From: Pseudorasbora parva
Taxonomy: Eukaryota; Chordata; Actinopteri; Cypriniformes; Gobionidae
Assembly: GCF_024679245.1 (NCBI RefSeq)
Contig: NC_090186.1
Location: forward strand, 45,418,829 to 45,482,828
Length of the DNA stretch: 64,000 nt
Direction: 5' to 3'
The position numbers and the translations under genes were made by a program. Below the pieces are notes generated by a model. The model was given only the letters and a program-made list of their open reading frames with translations, did no database searches and was not told where the DNA came from. This document shows, in pieces, positions 35,901 to 59,599 of this stretch (its first letter is position 1; the number at the start of each line of letters is the position of its first letter).

Positions 35901-36869
35901 TGACCGTCTGCGTGTGAGTGAGTGACCGTCTGCGTGTGAGTGAGTGACCGTCTGAGTGTGTGTGAGTGACCGTCTGAGTGTGAGTGAGTGACCGTCTGAG
36001 TGTGAGTGAGTGACCGCCTGAGTGTGAGTGAGTGACCGTCTGAGTGTGAGTGAGAGTGAGTGACCGTCTGAGTGTGAGTGAGTGACCGTCTGAGTGTGAG
36101 TGAGTGACCGTCTGAGTGTGAGTGAGTGACCGTCTGAGTGTGAGTGAGTGACCGTCTGAGTGTGAGTGACCGTCTGAGTGTGAGTGAGTGACCGTCTGAG
36201 TGTGAGTGAGTGACCAGCTGAGTGTGTTTGAGTGAGTGACCGTCTGAGTGTGAGTGAGTGACCGTCTGAGTGTGAGTGAGTGACCGTCTGAGTGTGTGAG
36301 TGACCGTCTGAGTGTGTGTGAGTGACCGTCTGAGTGTGTGTGAGTGACCGTCTGAGTGTGAGTGAGTGACCGTCTGAGTGTGAGTGAGTGACCGTCTGAG
36401 TGTGAGTGAGTGACCGTCTGAGTGTGAGTGAGTGACCGTCTGAGTGTGAGTGAGTGACCGTCTGAGTGTGAGTGAGTGACCGTCTGAGTGTGAGTGACCG
36501 TCTGAGTGTGTGTGAGTGACCGTCTGAGTGTGTGTGAGTGACCGTCTGAGTGTGTGTGAGTGACCGTCTGAGTGTGAGTGAGTGACCGTCTGAGTGTGTG
36601 TGAGTGACCGTCTGAGTGTGTGTGAGTGACCGTCTGAGTGAGTGACCGACCGTCTGAGTGTGAGTGAGTGACCGTCTGAGTGTGAGTGAGTGACCGTCTG
36701 AGTGTGAGTGAGTGACCGTCTGAGTGTGAGTGAGTGACCGTCTGAGTGTGTTTGAGTGAGTGACCGTCTGAGTGTGTTTGAGTGAGTGACCGTCTGAGTG
36801 TGTTTGAGTGAGTGACCGTCTGAGTGTGAGTGAGTGACCGTCTGAGTGTGAGTGAGTGACCGTCTGAGT
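29905..36869. repeat. 22-bp minisatellite, block I
   Basis: The main unit is GTCTGAGTGTGAGTGAGTGA plus CC, with 18-, 24- and 26-bp variants (for example an extra TGTG or TGTTTG). The first 280 bases are degenerate (GCATCTGTGAGCGTG), then about 310 regular units follow. Shared variant blocks (TCTGCGTGTGAG pairs; GAGAGTGAGTG) near 35000, 35900 and 43400 show higher-order copying. Reading frames through it are artefacts. Confidence 0.97.
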
Positions 36870-39800
36870 CAATCAATCAATCAACTTTATTTATATAGCG
36901 CTTTTACAATCACGATTGTGTCAAAGCAGCTTCACAGTGTCAAACAGGGTAATATTGCGACAAAATTAGATTTGGCTGTACAGCCGTACTGGAGAAAACA
37001 GTGATGTTATCAGCTTATTTTAATTTATCATATAGCGACAATGTTGGCAGATCAGTATTATAGTTTATAGAATTAAATAAGACCTAATTCATATATTTTA
37101 TTTGTATAATAAGTTGAATAACTTTAATCATATTTTTAGTGTCCCCAACTGAGCAAGCCAAGCCAAAGGCGACAGTGGCAAGGAACCAAAACTCCATCGG
37201 GGCATGATGGAGAAAAATAAACCTTGGGAGAAACCAGACTCAGTCGGGGTGCCAGTTCTCCTCTGGCCTATTAACACACCGTGTAAGATTATTATTCTGG
37301 CAACCTTACAGGTCGGAAATCATATTAGATCGGATTATTCAAAATTTTCAGGGTATCACGGAAGAGACAGATTTATTTAGGATGGGGCGTCAATTACACA
37401 AGAGTATGAATACATGAAAGATCGGAATTATTGCGCCGAAGACGGGTTTTGAGCATGTCGTGCCAGTGAGGCACGACCGGAGGAGACACCGATGGACACG
37501 GCTCAGCAGACACTCCAGGATGCGTTGGTCATGTCCAGGCAGGTCCACCATCCGATCCGGACAGGGCCCAGATCCGGGATAAACCTCGGGATAAACAGAG
37601 AGACTAACATTAGCGTAGATGTCACTCTTTTTATGATGTAACGAGTACATCAGGTGTTATGGGAAGTGTTCCCGGTTCCGGCTGACCTAGTTAATGCAGC
37701 CTAACAATCAGTCAATTGAATTGAATAATAAAAAGTTAAAAATGTTCTATGTGTATGCCATAGTAAAGAGATGTGTTTTTAGTCTAGATTTAAACTGACA
37801 GAGTGTGTCTGCTTCCCGAACAATGCTAGGAAGACTATTCCACAATTTAGGAGCTAAATAGGAAAATGATCGACCGCCTGCAGTTGATTTAGATATTCTA
37901 GGTATGATCAACTGGCCAGAGTTTTGAGACCGCAATCGACGTGATGGGGTATAATGCGTTAAGAGCTCGCTTAAGTACCGGGGAGCTAAACTATTTAGTG
38001 CTTTGTAAGTAATAAGCAAGATTTTAAAATGTATGCGATGTTTAATAGGGAGCCAGTGCAGTGTTGACAGAACTGGACTAATATGATCATACTTCCTGGT
38101 TCTAGTAAGAACTCTAGCTGCTGCATTTTGGACTAGCTGGAGTTTGTTTATTAAGCGAGCAGGGCAACCACCCAGTAGAGCATTACAATAATCTAGCCTT
38201 GAGCTCATGAACGCATGTACTAACTGTTCAGCATTTTGCATTGAAAGCATGTGCCGTAATTTAGATATATTTTTAAGATGATAGAATGCGGTTTTACAGA
38301 TGCTAGAAACGTGGCTTTCAAATGAAAGATTGGTATCAAAGAGCACACCCAGGTTCCTCACTGACGACGAGGGCTTGACAGAGCACTCATCAAGTGTTAG
38401 ACAGTATTCTCGGTTACTACTTGTGGAGCTTTTCTGTCCAATAATTAAAAATTCAGTTTTATCTGAATTAAGTTGCAGAAAATTACTATTCATCCAATTT
38501 TTTATATCAGCTATGCATTCTGTTAATCTTGTGAATTGGTAGGTTTCATCCGGGCGTGAGGAAATATAGAGCTGAGTATCGTCAGCATAACAATGAAAAC
38601 TAACGCCATGTTTCCTAATGATATCTCCCAGTGGTAGCATATACAGGGTGAAAAGCAACGGTCCTAACACTGAGCCTTGCGGTACCCCATACTGAACTTG
38701 TGATCGGTGTGACATCTCTTCATTTACTGCTACAAACTGATAACGGTCAGATAAGTACGATTTAAACCATGCCAAAGCAGTTCCACTAACGCCAACATAA
38801 TTTTCGAGTCTATTCAGAAGAATATTGTGATCGATAGTATCGAATGCAGCGCTAAGATCGAGTAACACTAATAGAGAGATACAACCACGATCAGATGATA
38901 AGAGTAAATCATTTGTAACTCTAATTAGAGCAGTCTCAGTGCTATGATACGGTCTAAATCCTGACTGGAAATCCTCACATATACCATTTCTTTCTAAAAA
39001 AGAACATAATTGTGAAGACACGGCCTTTTCTAGTATTTTTGATAGAAACGGTAGATTCGAGATTGGCCTGTAATTGACTAATTCTTTAGGATCAAGTTGT
39101 GTTTTTTTAATAAGTGGTTTAATTATAGCCAACTTAAAAGTTTTCGGTACATATCCTAATGTCAAAGATGAATTAATGATATTAAGCAGAGGATCTATGA
39201 CCTCTGGAAGTATCTCTTTTAATAGCCTAGTCGGTATAGGGTCAAGCATACATGTTGTTGATTTTGATGATTTTACAAGTTTAGCCAGTTCTTCTCCTCC
39301 TATAGCAGTGAATGAGTGTAATTTTTCCTCAGTGACCCTGCAGTGCTCTGTCTGAAGTGATACTGTAATAGACGGCTGCATGGTTATAATTTTATTCCTA
39401 ATATTATCAATCTTACTAGTAAAGAAGTTCATAAAGTCATTACTGCTGTGTTGTTTACAAACATCAGAAGCTGAAGCTTTATTTTTTGATAATTTAGCCA
39501 CTGTATCGAATAAATACTTAGGGTTGTGTTTGTTTTCTTCTAAAAGAGATGAGAAATAAGCAGATCTAGCAGTTTTTATGGCCTTTCTGTATGCAATCAT
39601 GCTCTCTTTCCACAAATTGCGAAAAACCTCTAGTTTTGTTTTCTTCCAGCTGCGCTCCATTTTTCTGGCTGCTGTTTTAAGGGCCCGAGTGTGCTCGTTG
39701 TACCACGGCGTTGGATTATTTGCTTTAATCTTCTTTAAGCGCCGGGGAGCAACTATGTCTAAAGTGCTAGTAAGGATAGAGTCCATAGTTTCGGTTGCAG

Positions 39801-40852
39801 CATCAAGTTCCTCTTGGCTATCTGTAATGCTGAGGAGATGGAACTGATGAGGAAGATTATGTACAAAGCAATCTTTAGTCGCAGCGGTTATCGTCCTGCC
39901 ATATTTGAAGCGAGGGGATGGCTTTACAGCCTTAGGTAAATTAAGTATACATGATATTAGGTAATGATCTGAGATGTCATCGCTCTGCTGCAGAATTTTA
40001 ACAGTATCAACATTTATTCCATGTGACATTATTAGATCTAAAGTATGATTAAGGCGATGAGTGGGTCCTGATACGTGTTGTCTAACTCCAATAGAGTTTA
40101 GAATGTCTCTAAATGCCAATCCCAATGCGTCTTTTTCATTGTCTACGTGGATATTAAAATCCCCAACAATTAGTACTTTATCTACAGCTAATACTAACTC
40201 CGATACAAAACCAGCAAATTCTTTGATAAAGTCTGTATTGTGCCCTGGTGGCCTGTATACAGTAGCCAACACAAATGTCAGACGGGATTTATCATTTACA
40301 CTACACAGCGTTACATAAAGCACCAAAACTTCAAAGGAATTATATTTGAAACTAGACTTCTGAGTAATACTGAAAATATTATTATAAATTACAGCCACAC
40401 CTCCCCCTTTACCTTTCAGACGTGGCTCATGTTTGTAACAATAATCTCGGGGGGTGCACTCATTTAAAGTAATGTAATCATCAGGTTTTAGCCAGGTTTC
40501 TGTCAAACACAGCACATCTAAGTTATGATCTATAATCATATCATTGACAACAAGCGTTTTTGGCGAAAGGGATCGAATATTCAGCAACCCAAGCTTTATC
40601 AATTGTTCATCCGTATTATATCTGTTGTTTATTTGTTGGACATCAATTAAATTTTTACTGTTGAATGGTTTTGATGGTTTTTTGTATTTACTAATTCGGG
40701 GAACAGACACAGTCTCTATGTGATAATATCTAGGTGAAAGAGTCTCTATGTGCTGGGATTTAGCTGACTTTGGTGACGTGAGACAGCTAGCAGACGGTTG
40801 GTTTAGCCAGTTTGTCTGCTTCCTGACCTGGGCCCCAGTGAGTCAAGGTCAC
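36870..40852 (-). mobile_element. L2/CR1-group LINE, near full length
   Basis: The element lies within the 22-bp array. Its 3' tail on the minus strand is (TTGA)n after TATATAAATAAAG, typical of fish L2-like LINEs. An 870-bp 3' UTR precedes it and 142 bp lie before the ORF start. No clear target duplication is seen, common for this clade. Clade assignment is by recall of motifs, so L2 versus CR1 versus Rex1 stays open. Confidence 0.85.
37747..40710 (-). CDS. LINE endonuclease-reverse transcriptase (intact ORF, 987 aa)
   Basis: This is the replication protein of a non-LTR retrotransposon: it nicks target DNA and copies its own RNA there. An APE-type endonuclease spans residues about 40-255, with N44, E71 (LTETWL), VYRPPG (151-156), GDFN (183-186) and SDH (247-249). 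The reverse transcriptase spans about 520-790, with [12 protein letters not shown] (616-627), [13 protein letters not shown] (675-687) and the catalytic YADD (708-711). A conserved C-terminal region follows (YLSELLTHY). There is no stop or frameshift. No ORF1 is visible upstream, which either fits an ORF1-less element or means the 5' end is cut. The intact frame suggests recent insertion. Confidence 0.92.
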   Translation of the reverse strand: MSVPRISKYKKPSKPFNSKNLIDVQQINNRYNTDEQLIKLGLLNIRSLSPKTLVVNDMIIDHNLDVLCLTETWLKPDDYITLNECTPRDYCYKHEPRLKGKGGGVAVIYNNIFSITQKSSFKYNSFEVLVLYVTLCSVNDKSRLTFVLATVYRPPGHNTDFIKEFAGFVSELVLAVDKVLIVGDFNIHVDNEKDALGLAFRDILNSIGVRQHVSGPTHRLNHTLDLIMSHGINVDTVKILQQSDDISDHYLISCILNLPKAVKPSPRFKYGRTITAATKDCFVHNLPHQFHLLSITDSQEELDAATETMDSILTSTLDIVAPRRLKKIKANNPTPWYNEHTRALKTAARKMERSWKKTKLEVFRNLWKESMIAYRKAIKTARSAYFSSLLEENKHNPKYLFDTVAKLSKNKASASDVCKQHSSNDFMNFFTSKIDNIRNKIITMQPSITVSLQTEHCRVTEEKLHSFTAIGGEELAKLVKSSKSTTCMLDPIPTRLLKEILPEVIDPLLNIINSSLTLGYVPKTFKLAIIKPLIKKTQLDPKELVNYRPISNLPFLSKILEKAVSSQLCSFLERNGICEDFQSGFRPYHSTETALIRVTNDLLLSSDRGCISLLVLLDLSAAFDTIDHNILLNRLENYVGVSGTALAWFKSYLSDRYQFVAVNEEMSHRSQVQYGVPQGSVLGPLLFTLYMLPLGDIIRKHGVSFHCYADDTQLYISSRPDETYQFTRLTECIADIKNWMNSNFLQLNSDKTEFLIIGQKSSTSSNREYCLTLDECSVKPSSSVRNLGVLFDTNLSFESHVSSICKTAFYHLKNISKLRHMLSMQNAEQLVHAFMSSRLDYCNALLGGCPARLINKLQLVQNAAARVLTRTRKYDHISPVLSTLHWLPIKHRIHFKILLITYKALNSLAPRYLSELLTHYTPSRRLRSQNSGQLIIPRISKSTAGGRSFSYLAPKLWNSLPSIVREADTLCQFKSRLKTHLFTMAYT

Positions 40853-43800
40853 TGTGTGTGAGTGAGTGACCGTCTGAGTGTGAGTGAGTGACCGTCTGAG
40901 TGTGAGTGAGTGAACGTCTGAGTGAGTGAGTGAACGTCTGAGTGTGAGTGAGTGACCGTCTGAGTGTGAGTGAGTGACCGTCTGAGTGTGAGTGAGTGAC
41001 CGTCTGAGTGTGAGTGAGTGACCGTCTGAGTGTGAGTGAGTGACCGTCTGAGTGTGAGTGAGTGACCGTCTGAGTGTGTGTGAGTGAGTGAACGTCTGAG
41101 TGTGTGTGAGTGACCGTCTGAGTGTGTGTGAGTGACCGTCTGAGTGTGTGTGAGTGACCGTCTGAGTGTGTGTGAGTGACCGTCTGAGTGTGTGTGAGTG
41201 ACCGTCTGAGTGTGAGTGAGTGACCGTCTGAGTGTGTTTGAGTGAGTGACCGTCTGAGTGTGTGTGAGTGAGTGACCGTCTGAGTGTGTGTGAGTGAGTG
41301 ACCGTCTGAGTGTGTGTGAGTGAGTGACCGTCTGAGTGTGAGTGAGTGACCGTCTGAGTGTGTGTGAGTGACCGTCTGAGTGTGAGTGAGTGACCGTCTG
41401 AGTGTGAGTGAGTGACCGTCTGAGTGTGAGTGAGTGAACGTCTGAGTGTGAGTGAGTGACCGTCTGAGTGTGAGTGAGTGACCGTCTGAGTGTGTGTGAG
41501 TGAGTGACCGTCTGAGTGTGTGTGAGTGAGTGAACGTCTGAGTGTGTGTGAGTGAGTGAACGTCTGAGTGTGTGAGTGAGTGACCGTCTGAGTGTGTGAG
41601 TGAGTGACCGTCTGAGTGTGAGTGAGTGACCGTCTGAGTGTGAGTGAGTGACCGTCTGAGTGTGAGTGAGTGACCGTCTGAGTGTGAGTGAGTGACCGTC
41701 TGAGTGTGAGTGAGTGACCGTCTGAGTGTGTGTGAGTGACCGTCTGAGTGTGAGTGAGTGACCGTCTGAGTGTGTGTGAGTGACCGTCTGAGTGTGAGTG
41801 AGTGACCGTCTGAGTGTGAGTGAGTGACCGTCTGAGTGTGAGTGAGTGACCGTCTGAGTGTGAGTGAGTGACCGTCTGAGTGAGTGAGTGACCGTCTGAG
41901 TGTGAGTGAGTGACCGTCTGAGTGTGAGTGAGTGACCGTCTGAGTGTGAGTGAGTGACCGTCTGAGTGTGAGTGAGTGAACGTCTGAGTGTGTTGAGTGA
42001 GTGACCGTCTGAGTGTGTTTGAGTGAGTGACCGTCTGAGTGTGAGTGAGTGACCGTCTGAGTGTGAGTGAGTGACCGTCTGAGTGTGAGTGAGTGACCGT
42101 CTGAGTGTGAGTGAGTGACCGTCTGAGTGTGAGTGAGTGACCGTCTGAGTGTGTGTGAGTGACCGTCTGAGTGTGAGTGAGTGACCGTCTGAGTGTGAGT
42201 GAGTGACCGTCTGAGTGTGAGTGAGTGACCGTCTGAGTGTGAGTGAGTGAACGTCTGAGTGTGTGTGAGTGAGTGAACGTCTGAGTGTGAGTGAGTGAAC
42301 GTCCGAGTGTGTGTGAGTGAGTGAACGTCTGAGTGTGAGTGAGTGACCGTCTGAGTGTGAGTGAGTGAGTGACCGTCTGAGTGTGAGTGAGTGACCGTCT
42401 GAGTGTGTGTGAGTGAGTGACCGTCTGAGTGTGTGTGAGTGAGTGAACGTCTGAGTGTGTGTGAGTGAGTGAACGTCTGAGTGTGAGTGAGTGACCGTCT
42501 GAGTGTGAGTGAGTGAGTGACCGTCTGAGTGTGTGTGAGTGAGTGAACGTCTGAGTGTGTGTGAGTGACCGTCTGAGTGTGAGTGAGTGACCGTCTGAGT
42601 GTGAGTGAGTGAGTGACCGTCTGAGTGTGAGTGAGTGAGTGACCGTCTGAGTGTAAGTGAGTGAGTGAGTGACCGTCTGAGTGTGAGTGAGTGACCGTCT
42701 GAGTGTGTGTGAGTGAGTGACCGTCTGAGTGTGTGTGAGTGAGTGACCGTCTGAGTGTGTGTGAGTGAGTGACCGTCTGAGTGTGTGAGTGAGTGACCGT
42801 CTGAGTGTGTGTGAGTGAGTGACCGTCTGAGTGTGTGTGAGTGAGTGACCGTCTGAGTGTGTGTGAGTGAGTGACCGTCTGAGTGTGTGTGAGTGAGTGA
42901 CCGTCTGAGTGTGTGTGAGTGAGTGACCGTCTGAGTGTGTGTGAGTGAGTGAACGTCTGAGTGTGTGTGAGTGAGTGACCGTCTGAGTGTGTGTGAGTGA
43001 GTGACCGTCTGAGTGTGAGTGAGTGACCGTCTGAGTGTGAGTGAGTGACCGTCTGAGTGTGAGTGAGTGACCGTCTGAGTGTGAGTGAGTGACCGTCTGA
43101 GTGTGAGTGAGTGACCGTCTGAGTGTGTGAGTGAGTGACCGTCTGAGTGTGTGTGAGTGAGTGACCGTCTGAGTGTGTGAGTGAGTGACCGTCTGAGTGT
43201 GTGAGTGAGTGACCGTCTGAGTGTGTGAGTGAGTGACCGTCTGAGTGTGAGAGTGAGTGACCGTCTGAGTGTGTGAGTGAGTGACCGTCTGAGTGTGTGA
43301 GTGAGTGACCGTCTGAGTGTGAGTGAGTGACCGTCTGAGTGTGAGTGAGTGACCGTCTGAGTGTGAGTGAGTGACCGTCTGCGTGTGAGTGAGTGACCGT
43401 CTGCGTGTGAGTGAGTGACCGTCTGAGTGTGTGTGAGTGACCGTCTGAGTGTGAGTGAGTGACCGTCTGAGTGTGAGTGAGTGACCGCCTGAGTGTGAGT
43501 GAGTGACCGTCTGAGTGTGAGTGAGAGTGAGTGACCGTCTGAGTGTGAGTGAGTGACCGTCTGAGTGTGAGTGAGTGACCGTCTGAGTGTGAGTGAGTGA
43601 CCGTCTGAGTGTGAGTGAGTGACCGTCTGAGTGTGAGTGAGTGACCGTCTGAGTGTGTTTGAGTGAGTGACCGTCTGAGTGTGAGTGAGTGACCGTCTGA
43701 GTGTGAGTGAGTGACCGTCTGAGTGTGAGTGAGTGACCGTCTGAGTGTGAGTGAGTGACCGTCTGAGTGTGTGAGTGACCGTCTGAGTGTGTGAGTGACC

Positions 43801-45090
43801 GTCTGAGTGTGTGTGAGTGACCGTCTGAGTGTGTGTGAGTGACCGTCTGAGTGTGTGTGAGTGACCGTCTGAGTGTGAGTGAGTGACCGTCTGAGTGTGA
43901 GTGAGTGACCGTCTGAGTGTGAGTGAGTGACCGTCTGAGTGTGTGTGAGTGACCGTCTGAGTGTGAGTGAGTGACCGTCTGAGTGTGAGTGAGTGACCGT
44001 CTGAGTGTGAGTGAGTGACCGTCTGAGTGTGAGTGAGTGACCGTCTGAGTGTGAGTGAGTGACCGTCTGAGTGTGAGTGAGTGAACGTCTGAGTGTGTGT
44101 GAGTGAGTGAACGTCTGAGTGTGAGTGAGTGAACGTCTGAGTGTGAGTGAGTGAGTGAACGTCTGAGTGTGAGTGAGTGACCGTCTGAGTGTGAGTGAGT
44201 GAGTGACCGTCTGAGTGTGAGTGAGTGACCGTCTGAGTGTGAGTGAGTGAGTGACCGTCTGAGTGTGAGTGAGTGAGTGACCGTCTGAGTGTGAGTGAGT
44301 GACCGTCTGAGTGTGTGTGAGTGAGTGAACGTCTGAGTGTGTGTGAGTGAGTGACCGTCTGAGTGTGAGTGACCGTCTGAGTGTGAGTGAGTGACCGTCT
44401 GAGTGTGAGTGAGTGACCGTCTGAGTGTGAGTGAGTGACCGTCTGAGTGTGAGTGAGTGACCGTCTGAGTGTGTGAGTGAGTGACCGTCTGAGTGTGTGA
44501 GTGAGTGACCGTCTGAGTGTGTGAGTGAGTGACCGTCTGAGTGTGTGAGTGAGTGACCGTCTGAGTGTGTGTGAGTGAGTGACCGTCTGAGTGTGTGTGA
44601 GTGAGTGAACGTCTGAGTGTGTGTGAGTGAGTGACCGTCTGAGTGTGAGTGAGTGACCGTCTGAGTGTGTGAGTGAGTGACCGTCTGAGTGTGTGTGAGT
44701 GAGTGACCGTCTGAGTGTGTGTGAGTGAGTGACCGTCTGAGTGTGAGTGAGTGACCGTCTGAGTGTGTGAGTGAGTGACCGTCTGAGTGTGAGAGTGAGT
44801 GACCGTCTGAGTGTGTGAGTGAGTGACCGTCTGATTGTGAGTGAGTGACCGTCTGAGTGTGAGTGAGTGACCGTCTGAGTGTGAGTGAGTGACCGTCTGA
44901 GTGTGTGTGTGTGAGTGACCGTCTGAGTGTGTGTGAGTGACCGTCTGAGTGTGTGAGTGACCGCCTGAGTGTGTGTGAGAGCGTGTGTGAGTGACCGTCT
45001 GAGTGTGTGTGTGTGTGAGAGCGTGTTTGAGTGACCGTCTGAGTGTGTGTGTGTGAGAGCGAGTGTGAGAGATTGTGTCTGTATGTGAAA
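40853..45090. repeat. 22-bp minisatellite, block II
   Basis: Same unit and variants as 29905-36869, resuming on the far side of the LINE, about 180 units. It becomes irregular (GAGAGCGTGTGTGAGTG) after 44960. Confidence 0.97.
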
Positions 45091-45157
45091 GTGAGTCTAT
45101 TGTTGGCCACATGACCTGATCTGATGTGTTCCTGCATGAATCTGAAGTGCATCCGCT

Positions 45158-45160
<3 letters not shown>

Positions 45161-45208
<48 letters not shown>
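45161..45208. repeat. (CA)n microsatellite
   Basis: A pure CA tract of about 24 repeats. Confidence 0.97.
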
Positions 45209-45209
<1 letters not shown>

Positions 45210-45791
45210 CTAGCGCTCGTCTGGAGAAATCACACACTAGTGGACCGCAGGGAATAATGTGCAAATTTTCCCAGAAAACTTCTTAAACAATAAATTCAAG
45301 CACTTTCAAATGACCTGATCCGTGTGTGTTTACTTCCAAAAACTTTCCAGAACCATAAAATTATTTTACATTATTATTTTTTTATTTAAAAAAAATCAGA
45401 TTCCCAAACGTTCCAGGATTTCCCGTGGGATTATTTAATGCAGTGGTTCTGCGGGAAAACGGCTCCAAATAAACCACAATGATTGGCTTTAGTGTTATAA
45501 AAACCACCTTTTGGTCACGAAAATAAATACAAAATCAAATTAGAAACGCCGGACACTTGAGTCACTACAACACTAAATATATTTTGAAACTATAAAGCAA
45601 TAATAAGCCGGTGTGTGAGAGATGTTCAGCAAGTGTGTGTCCGTCAGATCTCCCGCTTTAATGGTAGTTTGCTGGAATACAGGCGAGGTGGAAGATCAAC
45701 AGAAGACAGTTCATGGTTCAGACCTTTACAACAGTCGAAGAAAGAAAAGAAAGGACAGGTTACACTGCAGTTCATCGCGTGCGCTCGCTCG

Positions 45792-45841
<50 letters not shown>

Positions 45842-45990
45842 GTCTACAGTAACTCATATCGTCTGTGAGGAGCATTAATGATCACAGCCGGCGTTACGAA
45901 GCACATCCCAGAATAAGTGTACAATATGCACACTTGGAGAAATAGAAAATTAAAAGCTATACGAGAGAAGAGCAGAGACTATGAAGCACC
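45209..45990. other. Spacer between arrays; possible yy1 distal 3' UTR or downstream DNA
   Basis: It is mostly AT-rich and non-repetitive, with a second (CA)n tract at about 45793-45838. Read on the minus strand it contains AATAAA at 45381-45386, one possible end for a yy1 transcript that crosses the 37-bp array. No exon was recognised. Confidence 0.4.
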
Positions 45991-47364
45991 AGTCCTGATG
46001 TTCCTGAAGCCGCTCGTGTTGGTCTGCAGTCCTGATGATCCTGAAGCCGCTCGTGTTGGTCTGCAGTCCTGATGATCCTGAAGCCGCTCGTGTTGGTCTG
46101 CAGTCCTGATGATCCTGAAGCCGCTCGTGTTGGTCTGCAGTCCTGATGATCCTGAAGCCGCTCGTGTTGGTCTGCAGTCCTGATGATCCTGAAGCCGCTC
46201 CTGTTGGTCTGCAGTCCTGATGATCCTGAAGCTGCTCGTGTTGGTCTGCAGTCCTGATGATCCTGAAGCCGCTCGTGTTGGTCTGCAGTCCTGATGTTCC
46301 TGAAGCCGCTCGTGTTGGTCTGCAGTCCTGATGATCCTGAAGCCGCTCGTGTTGGTCTGCAGTCCTGATGATCCTGAAGCCGCTCGTGTTGGTCTGCAGT
46401 CCTGATGATCCTGAAGCCGCTCGTGTTGGTCTGCAGTCCTGATGATCCTGAAGCCGCTCGTGTTGGTCTGCAGTCCTGATGATCCTGAAGCCGCTCGTGT
46501 TGGTCTGCAGTCCTGATGTTCCTGAAGCCGCTCGTGTTGGTCTGCAGTCCTGATGTTCCTGAAGCCGCTCCTGTTGGTCTGCAGTCCTGATGATCCTGAA
46601 GCCGCTCGTGTTGGTCTGCAGTCCTGATGATCCTGAAGCCGCTCGTGTTGGTCTGCAGTCCTGATGATCCTGAAGCCGCTCGTGTTGGTCTGCAGTCCTG
46701 ATGATCCTGAAGCCGCTCCTGTTGGTCTGCAGTCCTGATGATCCTGAAGCTGCTCGTGTTGGTCTGCAGTCCTGATGATCCTGAAGCTGCTCGTGTTGGT
46801 CTGCAGTCCTGATGATCCTGAAGCTGCTCGTGTTGGTCTGCAGTCCTGATGATCCTGAAGCCGCTCGTGTTGGTCTGCAGTCCTGATGTTCCTGAAGCCG
46901 CTCGTGTTGGTCTGCAGTCCTGATGATCCTGAAGCCGCTCGTGTTGGTCTGCAGTCCTGATGATCCTGAAGCCGCTCGTGTTGGTCTGCAGTCCTGATGA
47001 TCCTGAAGCCGCTCGTGTTGGTCTGCAGTCCTGATGATCCTGAAGCCGCTCGTGTTGGTCTGCAGTCCTGATGATCCTGAAGCCGCTCGTGTTGGTCTGC
47101 AGTCCTGATGATCCTGAAGCCGCTCGTGTTGGTCTGCAGTCCTGATGTTCCTGAAGCCGCTCGTGTTGGTCTGCAGTCCTGATGTTCCTGAAGCCGCTCC
47201 TGTTGGTCTGCAGTCCTGATGATCCTGAAGCCGCTCGTGTTGGTCTGCAGTCCTGATGATCCTGAAGCCGCTCGTGTTGGTCTGCAGTCCTGATGATCCT
47301 GAAGCCGCTCCTGTTGGTCTGCAGTCCTGATGATCCTGAAGCCGCTCCTGTTGGTCTGCAGTCC
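45991..47364. repeat. 37-bp minisatellite directly behind the yy1 stop codon, about 37 copies
   Basis: The unit reads TCCTGATGATCCTGAAGCCG then CTCGTGTTGGTCTGCAG on the plus strand. Copies vary at GATGAT/GATGTT, CTCGTG/CTCCTG and GCCGC/GCTGC. The last copy touches the yy1 TGA (47365-47367). The unit lacks stop trinucleotides on the minus strand, so a 472-codon frame starts at an ATG that overlaps the yy1 stop (ATGA). Confidence 0.97.
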
Positions 47365-58228
<10,864 letters not shown>

Positions 58229-58381
58229 TTACCGTCGCGTTAAACGCTCGCTCGCAGCCTCACACACACATATACACACACACACCCCCTGATACCCCTA
58301 CAGCGCGCACACACTCCGATAATACAAACAACTCTCCACTTCTCACATGAAATCACGTCGCCACTACGCTCCACTTCCAAA

Positions 58382-58391
58382 TCTCGCGAGA
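58382..58391. promoter_or_regulatory. TCTCGCGAGA promoter element, proximal
   Basis: An exact palindromic TCTCGCGAGA, a known core element of TATA-less housekeeping promoters, 184 bases upstream of the yy1 ATG. It is probably near the transcription start. Confidence 0.65.
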
Positions 58392-58428
58392 AGTTGAGGA
58401 CGGTCTCGGGCATTTATAATAATAATAC

Positions 58429-58560
58429 ATTTTATTTATAAAGCACTTTACATTTTAAAGACAATATCAAAGTGCTACAAAGGGAAGACAAAAAATAAAG
58501 TAGTTGGAGCAATTAAGAATTAAGTTAAAGTTAAAATCAACATTAAAAAACTATCTGTTA
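58429..58560. mobile_element. SINE/L2-tail-like fragment
   Basis: TTTTATTTATAAAGCACTTT followed by ATCAAAGTGCTACAAAGG resembles the reversed 3' end shared by fish L2 LINEs and their SINEs. A similar fragment lies at 59463-59560. Confidence 0.45.
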
Positions 58561-58994
58561 TTATCATTTATCTGTGTAAATACAACATATGAATCGTTTT
58601 ATTTCATACATGTCTTGTTTTTATTTATTTATTTATTTTGTAATAATTGTGTTCATTAAATTATTTATAATATTTTAAAATGTATCTTTTTTACTGTAGC
58701 CTATATGAATATGTAAACTACCATTTTGGCTGAATCTGGCACATGTTATACCCTTGTGCGTGTGTTATTAATTCGTATGATTAAATAAACAACTAAACGC
58801 ATATTGAGTGGTTTGAATATATCACACACTCTTGCTGAAATGTTTTTGATCCTGTTTATTTTGAGAACAATGCCTTTTTTTCTTTTTCTTTCCCGTCCTC
58901 ACTGTCAACTTGCACTTTGTTGTTGCCTTGTCTGTTTTATTTATTTTTTCTGTTTTGTTGTGTTTCTTATGCTGTCGTCTCCACGAGAGTTTGT

Positions 58995-59132
<138 letters not shown>

Positions 59133-59201
59133 ATATCACACACTCCGATAACTCTCCACTTCTCACGTGAAATCACGTCGCCACTACGCTCCACTTCCAA
59201 A

Positions 59202-59211
59202 TCTCGCGAGA
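59202..59211. promoter_or_regulatory. TCTCGCGAGA element, distal duplicate
   Basis: Second exact copy of the palindrome, inside the duplicated segment, about 1.0 kb upstream of the yy1 ATG. Confidence 0.5.
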
Positions 59212-59462
59212 GGTGGAGGGCACGGCCTCGGGCATTTATCTGTGTACATACAACGTGTGAATTGTTTTATTTCATATATGTCTTGTTTTTACTATTTAAT
59301 GTAATACTTGTAATGCTCATGAAAATATTTTTAATATTTTAAAATCCAGAATTTGCCTGTATATGAAAATGTAAACAGCCATTTTGGCGCATTTACAATA
59401 ATAAAGAGCTAAACGCATATTGAGTGGTTTGAAATTGAATATGTTAAAATGTGATTTTGACA

Positions 59463-59560
59463 ATATAATAATAATAATAATAGATTTTATTTATAACGCA
59501 CTTTTCATTCCGAAGAATCTCAAAGTGCAACAAAAAAGGAAAAGAAAGAATAACAAGTAA
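59463..59560. mobile_element. SINE/L2-tail-like fragment
   Basis: TTTTATTTATAACGCACTTT and AATCTCAAAGTGCAAC mirror the fragment at 58429-58560. Confidence 0.4.
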
Positions 59561-59599
59561 AAATATAGAATAATATAAAAAATCAACCAACACATAATT

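Noticed and set aside
29782..36876. Minus-strand reading frame of more than 2,300 codons (and others in the arrays at 3.4-6.1, 11.1-13.3, 16.1-29.4 and 40.8-45.2 kb)
   Set aside because: They follow repeat units that lack stop codons, run in several frames at once, have no domain, splice signal or start context, and cross unrelated sequence.
37390..37650. 86-codon minus-strand gene near the LINE
   Set aside because: It lies in the LINE 3' UTR, in sequence common to fish retrotransposons, and shows no domain.
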